From Thermoplasma volcanium GSS1 (GTDB lineage: Archaea; Thermoplasmatota; Thermoplasmata; Thermoplasmatales; Thermoplasmataceae), in NCBI RefSeq assembly GCF_000011185.1, contig NC_002689.2:992001-1056000 (forward strand): a DNA stretch of 64,000 nucleotides, read 5' to 3'. The notes beneath the pieces are model-generated. The model was not told where the DNA came from. It was given only the letters and a program-made list of their open reading frames with translations, and searched no databases. Below are positions 43,393-52,735 of this stretch, in pieces (the first letter of the stretch is position 1; each line of letters opens with the position of its first letter). The position numbers and the translations under genes were made by a program.

Positions 43393-46300
43393 TTAATGCT
43401 TTTGGATCTTTGATGGCCACCAGTTCAGATGCTTCATTAACAGCATTACTGCTGGGACAAAGAATGGCCAGCTTAGGAATGTATCTATAAGGACACCTAT
43501 CGCAAGCCCACCGCCAATCTCTTCTATCAGCTGCAAGTCGCTAAAGTACAGTGATCCGAACGTAACGAATAGCAGAGAGCCTAGAGTAACGATTATCCCG
43601 CCGTTCTCCTTTATGCTTGTCGTTATAGCCTCCTCGTCACTCATTCCCTTAATCACGCCCTCCCTAGCCCTGGTGATCATAAATATATCGTAGTCTAAGC
43701 CCACGGCTAAAAGCGTCACAAATGTAAACATAGGCATGAATACTATTATAGGCAACCCATAAATGTAGTACACTATTGCATATATTATCACAAGACCGAC
43801 TATCACTGAAGCAAGAACCATAAGTATTAGCCTTATTGGCGTGAAAACCGAGCTAAGCTGTATCAGCAGTATAACGAATATCGATCCTGTGATTATAGGG
43901 ATCATCTCCTCGAAAGTATGCAATGTATGTGAATATGCAGCATCTAGGCCGGCTGTGAGACCACCGACATAGAAAACCAAAGAATTTCCAAATTTATCTG
44001 AGATCATTGACGGCAACTTATTGATGAATGACGTGGCAGGATCTGACCAACTAATGTCATGCAATTCAAACTCGACCATTACGTACTCCGGGTTCTTTCC
44101 TATGTATGTAGAAATTTGCTTCTTATACTCAGATGCATAGCTGCTTGGTAAATTCGTAACGTTAACAAAGTAGCCATACGGGTAGGATGGCCCATAAACG
44201 TTCGCTATTTCACTTTGGTTTTTTAGGAAAGATTCTAAATTCGTTACTTGTAACATTTCTGTTGTGTTATAGGTGCCGTTAGACAAAATTGGGCTTGAAA
44301 ATTTAAGTATAACAAAGCTAGTAAAGAAGAGGTCTCCGTGAAAACTCTGGTTTACTACGACTGCAGACTGAATGCCGCTGCTCGGAGGTATGAGGTTGAA
44401 TACGTCCATGTTTGTGGGCGTAATCGCATAAACAAAGAGGGAGGCCATTGCGACAACTACAAATATCACAACTATCTTTTTCTTGTTGTTTATTACAATT
44501 TTCGAGATCTTATCCATGGTGTTCTCCATGGGTATCTTCTTAGATCTGAACGGCCAGAATATTTTGCCCTTCATCTTTGAAAGTAAAGCTATGAGGAATG
44601 TGTTGCCGAGCATAACTGAAACTATTACTCCAACAGCGTTTGTAATGCCGGCATCACTGAATATTGGAACATTAAAGAGGTATAGGACGATATATGACAA
44701 CGCTACGGTTATGCCGGAGGTAAAAACAGCATGACCAGCCCACATAGAGCTTTCTGCTATTGCATCTAGATTATTTCTTATGAGCTCCCTTCTGAATCTT
44801 GACATGATGTATACAACGTAATCGCTTGTTAGTCCGAGCAGCAGTATAAGGAGCAAAGTCGGTGTAACGAATGATACCGAAGAATGCAAGATGTGCTCGT
44901 AAAGCAGGGAGTTTATGCCAAATGAAATAATAGATGACATAAGGAAAAGAGAAAATGGAATAAAAGCCGCTACGGGAGATCTAAAGAACAGCCCAACGAT
45001 AACTATCGAAAGCACTATGCCTATTATGAGTGCACGGATTAGACCGTCCATCACTTCCTGTTCGATCTGTTGATCGAGAACAGTTGTCCCTGCGGTGTAA
45101 TAAGACCCATTTATAGGATCAACCGATACATAGCTGCTGGCTATTTTGTTAACATGGTTGAGAGTGGATATGCTGTAGTTTTTATTAAGGCCAAAGGCAA
45201 AAATTTCAGTTGTGTTTCCATAACCAACAAAAGATCTAAACACATAGTTAGATGGGATTATAGGATACTGCGAAAATGTTTCATAATAAAGCGTAGAGTT
45301 TACAGTGTTGTTTACCTGGGCGAAGTTACCCTTGCCTCCGTCAAGCAAAGCGGATAGATATGGTTCGAGATATTTCGTGTTGAGAGAAACGAGCGGGTTT
45401 CCCTGGAATAGGTATACGGTTCCGTTATATACCTCCAAGGAAGTTAAATCCGGTACGCCTGCACTATTGCCTGAAAGAGAAAGGTTCACTATTGATCTTG
45501 AGAAGTTAGTAACTGTTGTGTGCAGATTCTTAGAAATTAAGTCTGTATAATTAGATAACTGTTCCGATATAGTTGATACACTATAGTTGTAAGAATAATT
45601 TAAGAAGTCCTTTTTCACGTTAAAAGTGCGAAGAGTCAAGTTATGATCGACAGATATAAGTATAGGGCCAAAAGGACCAGCTTTTCCAGCAATACCTGTA
45701 ACGGTTTCGTTGACCGCATAATTAACAAGATCGAGCACCTCATGAATATTGCTGGAATTAAGTGTATTATTTAATAGCAAAGAAAAACCGTTCACGTAAG
45801 GCATGTAGAGTTCCTCATATGGTGTTTCATTAAACAAGGTTCGATTATCAACCGTATAATTATAAGCTAAATGTTCGGATACATTTAGATCACCTGATTT
45901 TTTGTAAGCAGTTAAAAGCGTTGAATAGTATATTGTGGCCGGAAGGAACAAGAAATTGGCTGTAAGGTCAAGGGTTTTATTTATCGTGAGCACAGAATTG
46001 TAAAGTTTTTCGTTAAGATCGTATATGCTCTTCAACTCACCATATAGGGATAATGAAACGGATCTTAAGGTGTTATTTTCTACTACCAAAATGCTGCTCA
46101 CATTAACTGAGAAACCCTCGCTATTCAAATACGACATTATTGCTTCCTGCATATTCATTAATGCCGTCAGCGATAATTGCTGATCTATGCTAGTATCATT
46201 CGTAACAATTACAAAGGAGGAATCGTTAGACGTATTGAATTCCGAAGTCTGTAAGTTTGATGCGATATTGGCAGGTGAATTTGTAGGTACTATATCACTA

Positions 46301-46440
46301 GCTATATTGTAATTAGTATGCGTGAAAAGCGATGGTGCAAACGGTGCAAGCACAAGGAGCAGCAAAATCCAAGATATTATAACGGCTGTGCTGTGTCTCG
46401 CAGAAAATAGCCCTATCCCTTTGAATGTGCTCTCAAACAC
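43393..46440 (-). CDS. MMPL/RND-superfamily membrane transporter
   Basis: 1,015 residues with two repeats, each one helix, a large extracellular domain, then five or six helices. The first extracellular domain (about residues 45-470) is unusually sequon-rich. Second-repeat core motifs appear in FVTLLAVGLDYDIFMITRAREG and first-repeat ones in LLLGLTSDYVVYIMSRFRREL, with the Asp typical of proton-driven RND/MMPL and SSD proteins. Substrate likely lipid or hydrophobic compounds; unknown. Single gene ending 54 bp before hsp20. Confidence 0.9.
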   Translation of the reverse strand: MFESTFKGIGLFSARHSTAVIISWILLLLVLAPFAPSLFTHTNYNIASDIVPTNSPANIASNLQTSEFNTSNDSSFVIVTNDTSIDQQLSLTALMNMQEAIMSYLNSEGFSVNVSSILVVENNTLRSVSLSLYGELKSIYDLNEKLYNSVLTINKTLDLTANFLFLPATIYYSTLLTAYKKSGDLNVSEHLAYNYTVDNRTLFNETPYEELYMPYVNGFSLLLNNTLNSSNIHEVLDLVNYAVNETVTGIAGKAGPFGPILISVDHNLTLRTFNVKKDFLNYSYNYSVSTISEQLSNYTDLISKNLHTTVTNFSRSIVNLSLSGNSAGVPDLTSLEVYNGTVYLFQGNPLVSLNTKYLEPYLSALLDGGKGNFAQVNNTVNSTLYYETFSQYPIIPSNYVFRSFVGYGNTTEIFAFGLNKNYSISTLNHVNKIASSYVSVDPINGSYYTAGTTVLDQQIEQEVMDGLIRALIIGIVLSIVIVGLFFRSPVAAFIPFSLFLMSSIISFGINSLLYEHILHSSVSFVTPTLLLILLLGLTSDYVVYIMSRFRRELIRNNLDAIAESSMWAGHAVFTSGITVALSYIVLYLFNVPIFSDAGITNAVGVIVSVMLGNTFLIALLSKMKGKIFWPFRSKKIPMENTMDKISKIVINNKKKIVVIFVVVAMASLFVYAITPTNMDVFNLIPPSSGIQSAVVVNQSFHGDLFFTSFVILKFSSPILSNGTYNTTEMLQVTNLESFLKNQSEIANVYGPSYPYGYFVNVTNLPSSYASEYKKQISTYIGKNPEYVMVEFELHDISWSDPATSFINKLPSMISDKFGNSLVFYVGGLTAGLDAAYSHTLHTFEEMIPIITGSIFVILLIQLSSVFTPIRLILMVLASVIVGLVIIYAIVYYIYGLPIIVFMPMFTFVTLLAVGLDYDIFMITRAREGVIKGMSDEEAITTSIKENGGIIVTLGSLLFVTFGSLYFSDLQLIEEIGGGLAIGVLIDTFLSWPFFVPAVMLLMKHLNWWPSKIQKH

Positions 46441-46521
46441 ATATCCGGCATTTCAACCCAGTAGTTAAAAGTTTATGAGTTAAACGATCAACATTTAAGT
46501 CATTCTGTAGTATTAAGTGTC

Positions 46522-47754
46522 ATGGCAGAGGGCAAAGGTTTTTTGAGACTTGAATGGGCACGGGATCATATGCCTGTAATTGCCGAAATAAGAAAGAGGT
46601 TCCTTGATGAAAAGCCATTCAAGGGGATAAATATAGCTATGGCGCTTCACGTTGAGGCAAAAACTGGTATATTCTCACTCTTGCTCAAGGAAGGTGGTGC
46701 GAACGTTAGAATGGCTTCATGCAATCCTTTAAGTTCAGACGATTCAGTTGTTGAAAGCCTGAAAACTGATTATGGAATGCCTGTTTTTGCACGCAAAGGG
46801 GAAACGCAGGAAGAATATTACGAAAACCTTCAAAGAACGCTGGAAAAGCCGCCAGATATAATAATAGATGATGGTGGAGACCTTACCAAACTCGTACACA
46901 CTGAGAGAAAAGACCTATCTAAAAATATAATGGGCGGAAATGAAGAGACTACCACTGGGGTAGTAAGATTAAAGGCTATGGAAAAGGCAGGAGTACTTTT
47001 ATTCCCAATGTTTGATGTTAATGATGCAAATATGAAGCATTTATTCGACAACAGGTATGGTACAGGACAGAGCACGCTCGACGGAATAATGAACTCGACC
47101 AACCTGCTTATAGCTGGCCGAAACGTGGTAGTTGCCGGTTACGGATACTGTGGCAGGGGAATAGCCATGAGGTTAAAAGGGATGGGGGCAAATGTCATAG
47201 TAACTGAAATCGATCCAATAAAAGCAAACGAAGCGATAATGGATGGCTTTCAAGTCAGGAGAATGAATGATGCCATTAGGTACGCAGATATGGTTATAAC
47301 TGCAACAGGTATGAAAGACGTAGTAAAGTACGAAGACGCACTTGTCGCTAAGAAAAACATAGTATTGGCAAATGCTGGGCATTTTGACAACGAAGTAGCT
47401 GTGAAGGAGATAGAAAAGCATTCGCTGGAAAAACGTGAAGTGAGGGAATTCGTTAAAAGATACAGGCTTGAGAATGGCAATACAGTAGATGTAATAGCTG
47501 ATGGCAGGCTGGTTAATCTAGCTGCTGGCCAGGGGCACCCTGTGGAAATAATGGACCTTAGCTTTGCACTTCAGGCACTAACAGCTGAATACCTAGTAAA
47601 GAACCACCAAAATCTTGAGAAAAAAGTCTATCCTGTACCTCCGGAAATCGACAGATATGTGGCTGAGATCAGGCTGAAGCAGTTTGGCGGAGAGCTCGAT
47701 ACATTAACTGAAGACCAGATAAAATACCTTAATTCATGGGATGAGGGTACCTAA
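46522..47754 (+). CDS. ahcY: Adenosylhomocysteinase
   Basis: 410 residues. Hydrolyses S-adenosylhomocysteine to adenosine and homocysteine with bound NAD. Substrate motifs are MALHVEAKTGIF, MASCNPLSSDD, IIDDGGDLTKLVH and NEETTTGVVRL; the NAD motif is VVAGYGYCGRGIAMRLKGMG; late motifs are NAGHFDNEV and LAAGQGHPVEIMD. Supports the several methyltransferases in the window by removing their product. It converges on serS with a 4-bp gap. Confidence 0.97.
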   Translation: MAEGKGFLRLEWARDHMPVIAEIRKRFLDEKPFKGINIAMALHVEAKTGIFSLLLKEGGANVRMASCNPLSSDDSVVESLKTDYGMPVFARKGETQEEYYENLQRTLEKPPDIIIDDGGDLTKLVHTERKDLSKNIMGGNEETTTGVVRLKAMEKAGVLLFPMFDVNDANMKHLFDNRYGTGQSTLDGIMNSTNLLIAGRNVVVAGYGYCGRGIAMRLKGMGANVIVTEIDPIKANEAIMDGFQVRRMNDAIRYADMVITATGMKDVVKYEDALVAKKNIVLANAGHFDNEVAVKEIEKHSLEKREVREFVKRYRLENGNTVDVIADGRLVNLAAGQGHPVEIMDLSFALQALTAEYLVKNHQNLEKKVYPVPPEIDRYVAEIRLKQFGGELDTLTEDQIKYLNSWDEGT

Positions 47755-47758
47755 ACCC

Positions 47759-49084
47759 TCATTCCTTATCTATATACTGGAATCCTGTATATGGCACAAG
47801 GACATCAGGTATTCTTATCCTGCCATCTTCCTGGAAATTTTCCATAATTGCAACCAGTATCCTCGTGGTAGCTATGGCTGTGCTGTTCAGCGTATGAACG
47901 AACTCGTTCCCGCCGCTCTTCCTGTACTTTATGTTAAGGGAACGTGCTTGATAATCTGTATCGTTAGATGCAGATACAATCTCCCTGAATTTACCCTGTG
48001 CCGGGAACCAGGCCTCAATATCGTATTTCTTTGCGGCCAGCCTACCTAGTTCACCTGAGCAGACATTTACGACACGATAGGGGATTCCTAACGACCTGTA
48101 GATCTCCTCTGCGTTTGAAAGGATCTCCTCAAGATAATCCCATGAATCTTCTGGCTTGCAGAATATGAACTGCTCTATCTTGTTGAACTGATGTACCCTG
48201 AATATACCCTTTGTATCTTTTCCATGAGCGCCTGCCTCGCGCCTGAAGCAAGCCGAAACTCCGGCAACGCGTATTGGAAGCTCTTTTTCTTCAAGAAATT
48301 CATTAGAAAGCATTGAAGCTATTGAATGTTCAGACGTTGCTATTAAATAAAGGTCTTCATCTTCGATTTTATAAAGCGTATCCTTGAACGTTTCGAGGTC
48401 TGTTGCACCCCTCATACTTTCAAGGTTCAGCATATACGGCGGCTCGACTACGGTAAAGCCTCTTTGCGAAAGGAAATCCACTGCATAGTTTTCGAGTGCC
48501 ATTTCCAGCTTCAACAACCTATTTTTTATAAAATAAAACCTCGCTCCTGATATTTTCGCTGCACTTTCTAAATCAATTATTCCGAGCTCCTGGCCTAAAT
48601 CTACATGGCTTTTCGGCCTCTCGTCGATGACTTCGTAATCTCCATTGCCTCCTGATCCTTTGAGAAACTCCTCTTCATCATCCCTATATACCTTAGCGTG
48701 CCCTACGTACCTAACTATTTTATTATTTTCATCACCAAAGCATATAGGTACACTTTCATGTATCAAATTCGGAATGGTCCACAGAACTCGATCTCGTTCT
48801 TCCTCTATCTCCCTGATCTTTTTTTCCAAAGAAACTATCTTTTCGTTTATCAACTCTACTCGATCTTTCTCATTACTTACAATTTTGCCTCTTTTTAGGG
48901 ACTCTGCGATAGCCCTAGTCATGCGATTCTTTTCAGCCCTTTGACCATTCAACTCCCTGTTTACAGATCTCCATTCTTCATCCAGCTTGAAAAATTGATC
49001 TATAATTGCCTTATCTACACCTCTATACTCACAATTCTTCTCAAATAGTTCTCTGTTTGAGCGCAGAAGCTTAACATCTATCAT
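47759..49084 (-). CDS. serS: Seryl-tRNA synthetase
   Basis: 441 residues, standard (bacterial-like) class II SerRS rather than the rare methanogen type. N-terminal antiparallel coiled coil (residues 25-105), motif 2 in ACFRREAGAHGKDTKGIFRVHQFNKIEQ split by FRVHQF, and motif 3 in STAIATTRILVAIMENFQ. Charges tRNA-Ser in the cytosol. Confidence 0.96.
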   Translation of the reverse strand: MIDVKLLRSNRELFEKNCEYRGVDKAIIDQFFKLDEEWRSVNRELNGQRAEKNRMTRAIAESLKRGKIVSNEKDRVELINEKIVSLEKKIREIEEERDRVLWTIPNLIHESVPICFGDENNKIVRYVGHAKVYRDDEEEFLKGSGGNGDYEVIDERPKSHVDLGQELGIIDLESAAKISGARFYFIKNRLLKLEMALENYAVDFLSQRGFTVVEPPYMLNLESMRGATDLETFKDTLYKIEDEDLYLIATSEHSIASMLSNEFLEEKELPIRVAGVSACFRREAGAHGKDTKGIFRVHQFNKIEQFIFCKPEDSWDYLEEILSNAEEIYRSLGIPYRVVNVCSGELGRLAAKKYDIEAWFPAQGKFREIVSASNDTDYQARSLNIKYRKSGGNEFVHTLNSTAIATTRILVAIMENFQEDGRIRIPDVLVPYTGFQYIDKE

Positions 49085-49140
49085 TGAAGGAGTATTTTAA
49101 CATGATATATATTTATGCTTTTCTCATCAGAAATCAAAGA

Positions 49141-50187
49141 TTATCCTTTTATAGCCTCTTCCACTTCCTTCTTGTTCTTTGCCAGAAATACGACGTAGTC
49201 ACCAGCACCTATCTTATATGATCGGTCAGGTGGATATTCGATTTTTCCCTTTGAGATCACTGAAATTATTACACAAACTTCGGCTAAGTTGGAGGCTGCA
49301 TCCTTAACGGTCATCCCTGGTAGGATACCGCAAGCTTCAATAGAGAATATCTTAAAATCTTCTGTCTCGGATAAAGACTTCAATATGAAATCGGTCAGTC
49401 CGGGATTGGATATTGATCTGGAGATTAACCTGGAACTAAGCTCTCCTACTGACAGTACTTCGGTAGCACCTGCACTAACTGCATGCTTTTTGTTCTTTTC
49501 GTCCCTTACCTCAGCTATTATTTCCACAGCGTTGTTCAATTTCCTAACAGTGAATATCGATAATAGAGTTTTAGCATCCAACAGGTCTTCAGGAATTGCG
49601 TTGTTTTCAATATCGCTCATGATCACAACTCTGGCAGCATCCTCTATTGCGGCATTCTTAAGATCGTCTTCACTTGTACAATCGCCTTTGACAAAGAAAA
49701 CATTTTGGTATTTTTCAGAATTATCGGTATTTTCGGATAGGATGACTATAGGTGCCGCTTCCTCGTCTCTATTTCCCTCAATTATGTTTCTAGTATACGC
49801 ATTCCAATTGCATATGATCGTATGATTTTTCAATCGCTTCTCCAATTTTCCCCTCCTCTCAATCCTTATTTGAAATAAATATGCGGATATTGTTGCGGTT
49901 AAAGTACCTAGCAATCCTATGCCTGACACCATTATTAACATTGCCACTACACGGCCTAAATTAGATACAGGAACAACGTCTCCATATCCAACTGTTGTTA
50001 CAGTCTCCATTGTGAACCATATGGCCGTGAAATAATTCTTGATCTCTGAATATTTTACGTTTCTCTGTGTAAGGAATTCAAGATAAGACCCGATCAGTAC
50101 GACTATGATGAAAGCCATAAAAACTTTCGTAAGAGGGCTGCTCTCTATTTTTTGCAATACTTTCACTAATGTTCTAAATGGCCTCAT
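49141..50187 (-). CDS. Potassium channel with RCK (TrkA-N/C) gating domain
   Basis: 348 residues. Two transmembrane helices flank a pore with selectivity filter TVTTVGYGDVVPVS. A cytosolic RCK domain follows (HTIICNWNAYTRNIIEG in place of the GxGxxG strand, VVIMSDIENNAI) and a TrkA-C domain (GILPGMTVKDAA...). The layout matches MthK-type Ca2+- or ligand-gated channels. No internal Met exists where MthK makes its separate RCK subunit, so that mechanism is not evident here. Confidence 0.92.
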   Translation of the reverse strand: MRPFRTLVKVLQKIESSPLTKVFMAFIIVVLIGSYLEFLTQRNVKYSEIKNYFTAIWFTMETVTTVGYGDVVPVSNLGRVVAMLIMVSGIGLLGTLTATISAYLFQIRIERRGKLEKRLKNHTIICNWNAYTRNIIEGNRDEEAAPIVILSENTDNSEKYQNVFFVKGDCTSEDDLKNAAIEDAARVVIMSDIENNAIPEDLLDAKTLLSIFTVRKLNNAVEIIAEVRDEKNKKHAVSAGATEVLSVGELSSRLISRSISNPGLTDFILKSLSETEDFKIFSIEACGILPGMTVKDAASNLAEVCVIISVISKGKIEYPPDRSYKIGAGDYVVFLAKNKKEVEEAIKG

Positions 50188-50258
50188 ATCACCGCTAAGT
50201 ATATCTTTGAATAATAAAAATAATGACGAATTTGGAAAGTGAAACTAAGCAAGAAAAC

Positions 50259-50268
50259 ATTATATATT
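50259..50268 (+). promoter_or_regulatory. TATA box for the AbrB-like small gene
   Basis: ATTATATATT; its best octamer is centred about 25 bp before the ACG at 50288 and only about 18 bp before the out-of-frame ATG at 50281. Confidence 0.45.
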
Positions 50269-50287
50269 GATCCTTTGATAATGAATC

Positions 50288-50449
50288 ACGCCGAAGACAT
50301 TAATCGATGTTTCGCACGTTTCCAGCAGGGGTTCGTCCCTGAGGATCACGATACCCAAGAAGGTAATCCAGAAGCTAAAGATTAACCCAGAAGACATAAT
50401 AGGCTTTTACGAAGAAGATGGTAAGATCTACATAGAAAAAATAGAGTGA
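50288..50449 (+). CDS. AbrB/SpoVT-type small DNA-binding protein with apparent ACG start
   Basis: 53 residues from ACG 50288: (M)PKTLIDVSHVSSRGSSLR, then ITIPKKVIQKLKINPEDIIG and FYEEDGKIYIEKIE. This is a complete swapped-hairpin AbrB domain, as in archaeal antitoxin-like or transcription regulators. In this frame no ATG, GTG or TTG exists after the stop at 50282. ACG sits at the leaderless position; alternatively, a one-base insertion just after ATG 50281 broke the start. It ends immediately before the convergent tyrS stop. No toxin partner is adjacent. Confidence 0.75.
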   Translation, partial: TPKTLIDVSHVSSRGSSLRITIPKKVIQKLKINPEDIIGFYEEDGKIYIEKIE

Positions 50450-51445
50450 TCAGGAAAATATACTTAAATCCATATCATACGCGACCTTCCTAGCCGGCTC
50501 GATCATTTCATCTAAGATAGGTATCATTGCTTTTTTGAGCTCAGTTGGTGCAATTTTGCCGGATATATAGTCATTCTGGAACTGATCAACATTTTCTATT
50601 CGAACATTTCCAGATGGTTTCTCAATGATTATATCTCTTCCATAGTACGGGATTAATACGTACTTCATTATTTCAGCAAGTGGATTCCCATCTACTTTTT
50701 CGGGTGGGCAGAAAGCAGCATTGACTTTTCTTTCAATGTCCTTGTATTCATCATTTATGAGAATGGCCGAGTTCGGATCACTCTTGGACATCTTTACAAA
50801 ATTATCCATCCTCGTATTTCCCTTTAGGCTGCTCAACAGGTATCCGTGGACTGATACTGCTTTTTTCACCTTCATCTTATCGGCTATGTCTCTGGCAAGC
50901 ATATGAGCATGTCGCTGATCCATCCCTCCAAATGCAATATCAACATCCAGGTAAAATATGTCGGTAACCTGCATTATAGGGTAAATGTACATACTAAAGT
51001 CTTTTTCTGCATCGGCCTCAGTTCTTCCCATAATCGGAAGGGCTCTTGTGAGCCGTTTTAACGTGCTTCTCTTTGCTGTTTTAATGAACATTTCCCAATA
51101 ATTCGAAGAAGAAACTAGTTGAGATGCCCATAAGTACTCGGCCTTTGTAAGGCCTTCAGCCATAAATGATCGTTTTAATAATTCCCCTCCCTTCCTTATT
51201 AAATCAAGGTCACCATGCAGCTTGTTATTTATCATTGCATGCCAATCAGCAAGCAAAACATAGATCTTAATGTCATCTTGAAGTTCAGCAAGTTTTCTAG
51301 GCCACATAACAGCGGTTGCAACGTGAGGTATACCTGACGGTTCTATCCCAATGTAAGATTTCACGCCTGCCTTCTGATCGAGTTTCTGGGCATCCTCCAA
51401 AGTAACGATCTCCCTTGTATTCTTCATGAGCTTATCTATCAGCAT
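50450..51445 (-). CDS. tyrS: Tyrosyl-tRNA synthetase
   Basis: 331 residues of the compact archaeal/eukaryotic class I TyrRS. HIGH-like motif IGIEPSGIPHVATAV, Tyr-binding region YPIMQVTDIFYLDVDIAFGG (in parts), GGMDQRHAHMLARD and KMSKSDPNSAI. MDQRH rather than a Trp-specific motif separates it from TrpRS. Confidence 0.94.
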   Translation of the reverse strand: MLIDKLMKNTREIVTLEDAQKLDQKAGVKSYIGIEPSGIPHVATAVMWPRKLAELQDDIKIYVLLADWHAMINNKLHGDLDLIRKGGELLKRSFMAEGLTKAEYLWASQLVSSSNYWEMFIKTAKRSTLKRLTRALPIMGRTEADAEKDFSMYIYPIMQVTDIFYLDVDIAFGGMDQRHAHMLARDIADKMKVKKAVSVHGYLLSSLKGNTRMDNFVKMSKSDPNSAILINDEYKDIERKVNAAFCPPEKVDGNPLAEIMKYVLIPYYGRDIIIEKPSGNVRIENVDQFQNDYISGKIAPTELKKAMIPILDEMIEPARKVAYDMDLSIFS

Positions 51446-51573
51446 TGATGGCTGATTGAAGCACCATTTATAATTTTTGGTTTTTTTAACTAAATTAGCT
51501 GAGAATTTAATAACTTAATTTGAGTTGTTATGCTTACAGTAATTTTATAAATGCATTTCCGATCATATATTTG

Positions 51574-51834
51574 ATGCACGTCAACAGAAACTGGAAGGCA
51601 AAAAAGGGGCTGATCAGAGTTTCAATGGATGTAGAAAACGGTGTCATAAATAACATAAAGATCTCTGGCGATTTCTTCATGTTTCCAGAGGAATCAATAA
51701 ATGAACTTGAAAACATGCTCAAAGGTTCGAAAATAGATAATATAAAATCGATCATTGATAAGTTTTACAATGAAGGCATCATTACACCAGGAGTGGAACC
51801 GCAGGATTTTGTTAATGCGATAGCAGGTGAGTAA
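51574..51834 (+). CDS. lplB: LplB, C-terminal subunit of the split lipoate-protein ligase
   Basis: 86 residues from ATG 51574. It matches the separate C-terminal domain known from T. acidophilum: GLIRVSMDVENGVINNIKIS, FFMFPEESINELENML and NAIAGE at the end. LplB is needed with LplA for lipoate activation and transfer. The longer start at 51520 is rejected because it adds a hydrophobic, unfamiliar tail. Its stop lies within one base of lplA. Confidence 0.92.
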   Translation: MHVNRNWKAKKGLIRVSMDVENGVINNIKISGDFFMFPEESINELENMLKGSKIDNIKSIIDKFYNEGIITPGVEPQDFVNAIAGE

Positions 51835-51835
51835 A

Positions 51836-52624
51836 ATGGACGGGAGGTTGCTATTTCTAGAGACTCCAGGAAACACAAGGATGAGCCTCGCGTATGACGA
51901 ATCTCTTTACAGGAGTTTCAAGGAAGGAGATAAGCCCATACTAAGGTTTTACAGGCACGATCGATCCGTAATAATAGGATATTTTCAGATAGCTGAAGAA
52001 GAAGTTGACCTAGACTACATGAAAAGAAATAATATAATGCTCGCAAGGCGGTATACAGGCGGCGGAGCAGTATACCACGATTTGGGCGATTTGAACTTCT
52101 CGGTGATTACAGAAAGCCACGATATGAACATAACTGCTATGTTTAGAACAATGAACGAAGCAGTAGTTCGATCTCTGTCGTACCTCGGCCTGCAGGCGAG
52201 GCCTGGAGAATTAAACGACGTGTCTATTCCTATCAACAAAAAAACGGATATTATGGCAGGCGAGAAGAAGATCATGGGTGCGGCTGGAGCAATGAGAAAG
52301 GGCAGCAAGCTATGGCACGCTGCAATGCTCGTTAAAACAGATTTAGATATGTTATCGGCTGTCTTAAAAGTCCCAGATGAAAAATTCAGGGATAAGCTTG
52401 CGAAGAGCACAAGGGAAAGGGTTGCAAATGTCACAGACTTCGTAGACGTCTCAATTGAAGATGTAGAAAAAAGCTTGATCAAGGGGATATCAGAGGTACT
52501 AAAAATAGATTTCAAAGAGGATACTTTAAGGGACGACGAGGAGAACTTGGCGAAGGACTTATACGACAAAAAATACAGTACAGAGGAGTGGAATATGGGC
52601 CTGCTGAGGAAACAGGTTGCATAA
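51836..52624 (+). CDS. lplA: LplA, catalytic subunit of lipoate-protein ligase
   Basis: 262 residues from ATG 51836 (MDGRLLFLETPGN); a GTG at 51827 is possible. Motifs are LRFYRHDRSVIIGYFQ, ARRYTGGGAVYHDLGDLNFSV and the adenylate-binding Lys in KKTDIMAGEKKIMGAAGAMRKG. Activates lipoate with ATP and attaches it to E2 or GcvH proteins, together with LplB. Nearly identical in order and length to the crystallised T. acidophilum enzyme, which is the basis for the name. Confidence 0.96.
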   Translation: MDGRLLFLETPGNTRMSLAYDESLYRSFKEGDKPILRFYRHDRSVIIGYFQIAEEEVDLDYMKRNNIMLARRYTGGGAVYHDLGDLNFSVITESHDMNITAMFRTMNEAVVRSLSYLGLQARPGELNDVSIPINKKTDIMAGEKKIMGAAGAMRKGSKLWHAAMLVKTDLDMLSAVLKVPDEKFRDKLAKSTRERVANVTDFVDVSIEDVEKSLIKGISEVLKIDFKEDTLRDDEENLAKDLYDKKYSTEEWNMGLLRKQVA

Positions 52625-52701
52625 CTTTTTTCCGCATAACCGATCATAAAAATATATTTTATTTCTAATATGTTTTAGGTTAATAGCACCGTGATCAGTA
52701 T

Positions 52702-52711
52702 ATCTTAATAT
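52702..52711 (+). promoter_or_regulatory. TATA box of srp54
   Basis: TCTTAATA-type element centred about 28 bp before ATG 52736. Confidence 0.4.
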
Positions 52712-52735
52712 CCGGAATTCAATGTAGATAATACT

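Noticed and set aside
44338-45550. Plus-strand ORFs inside the MMPL gene
   Set aside because: They are antisense shadows of a continuous 1,015-residue protein with clear transporter motifs.
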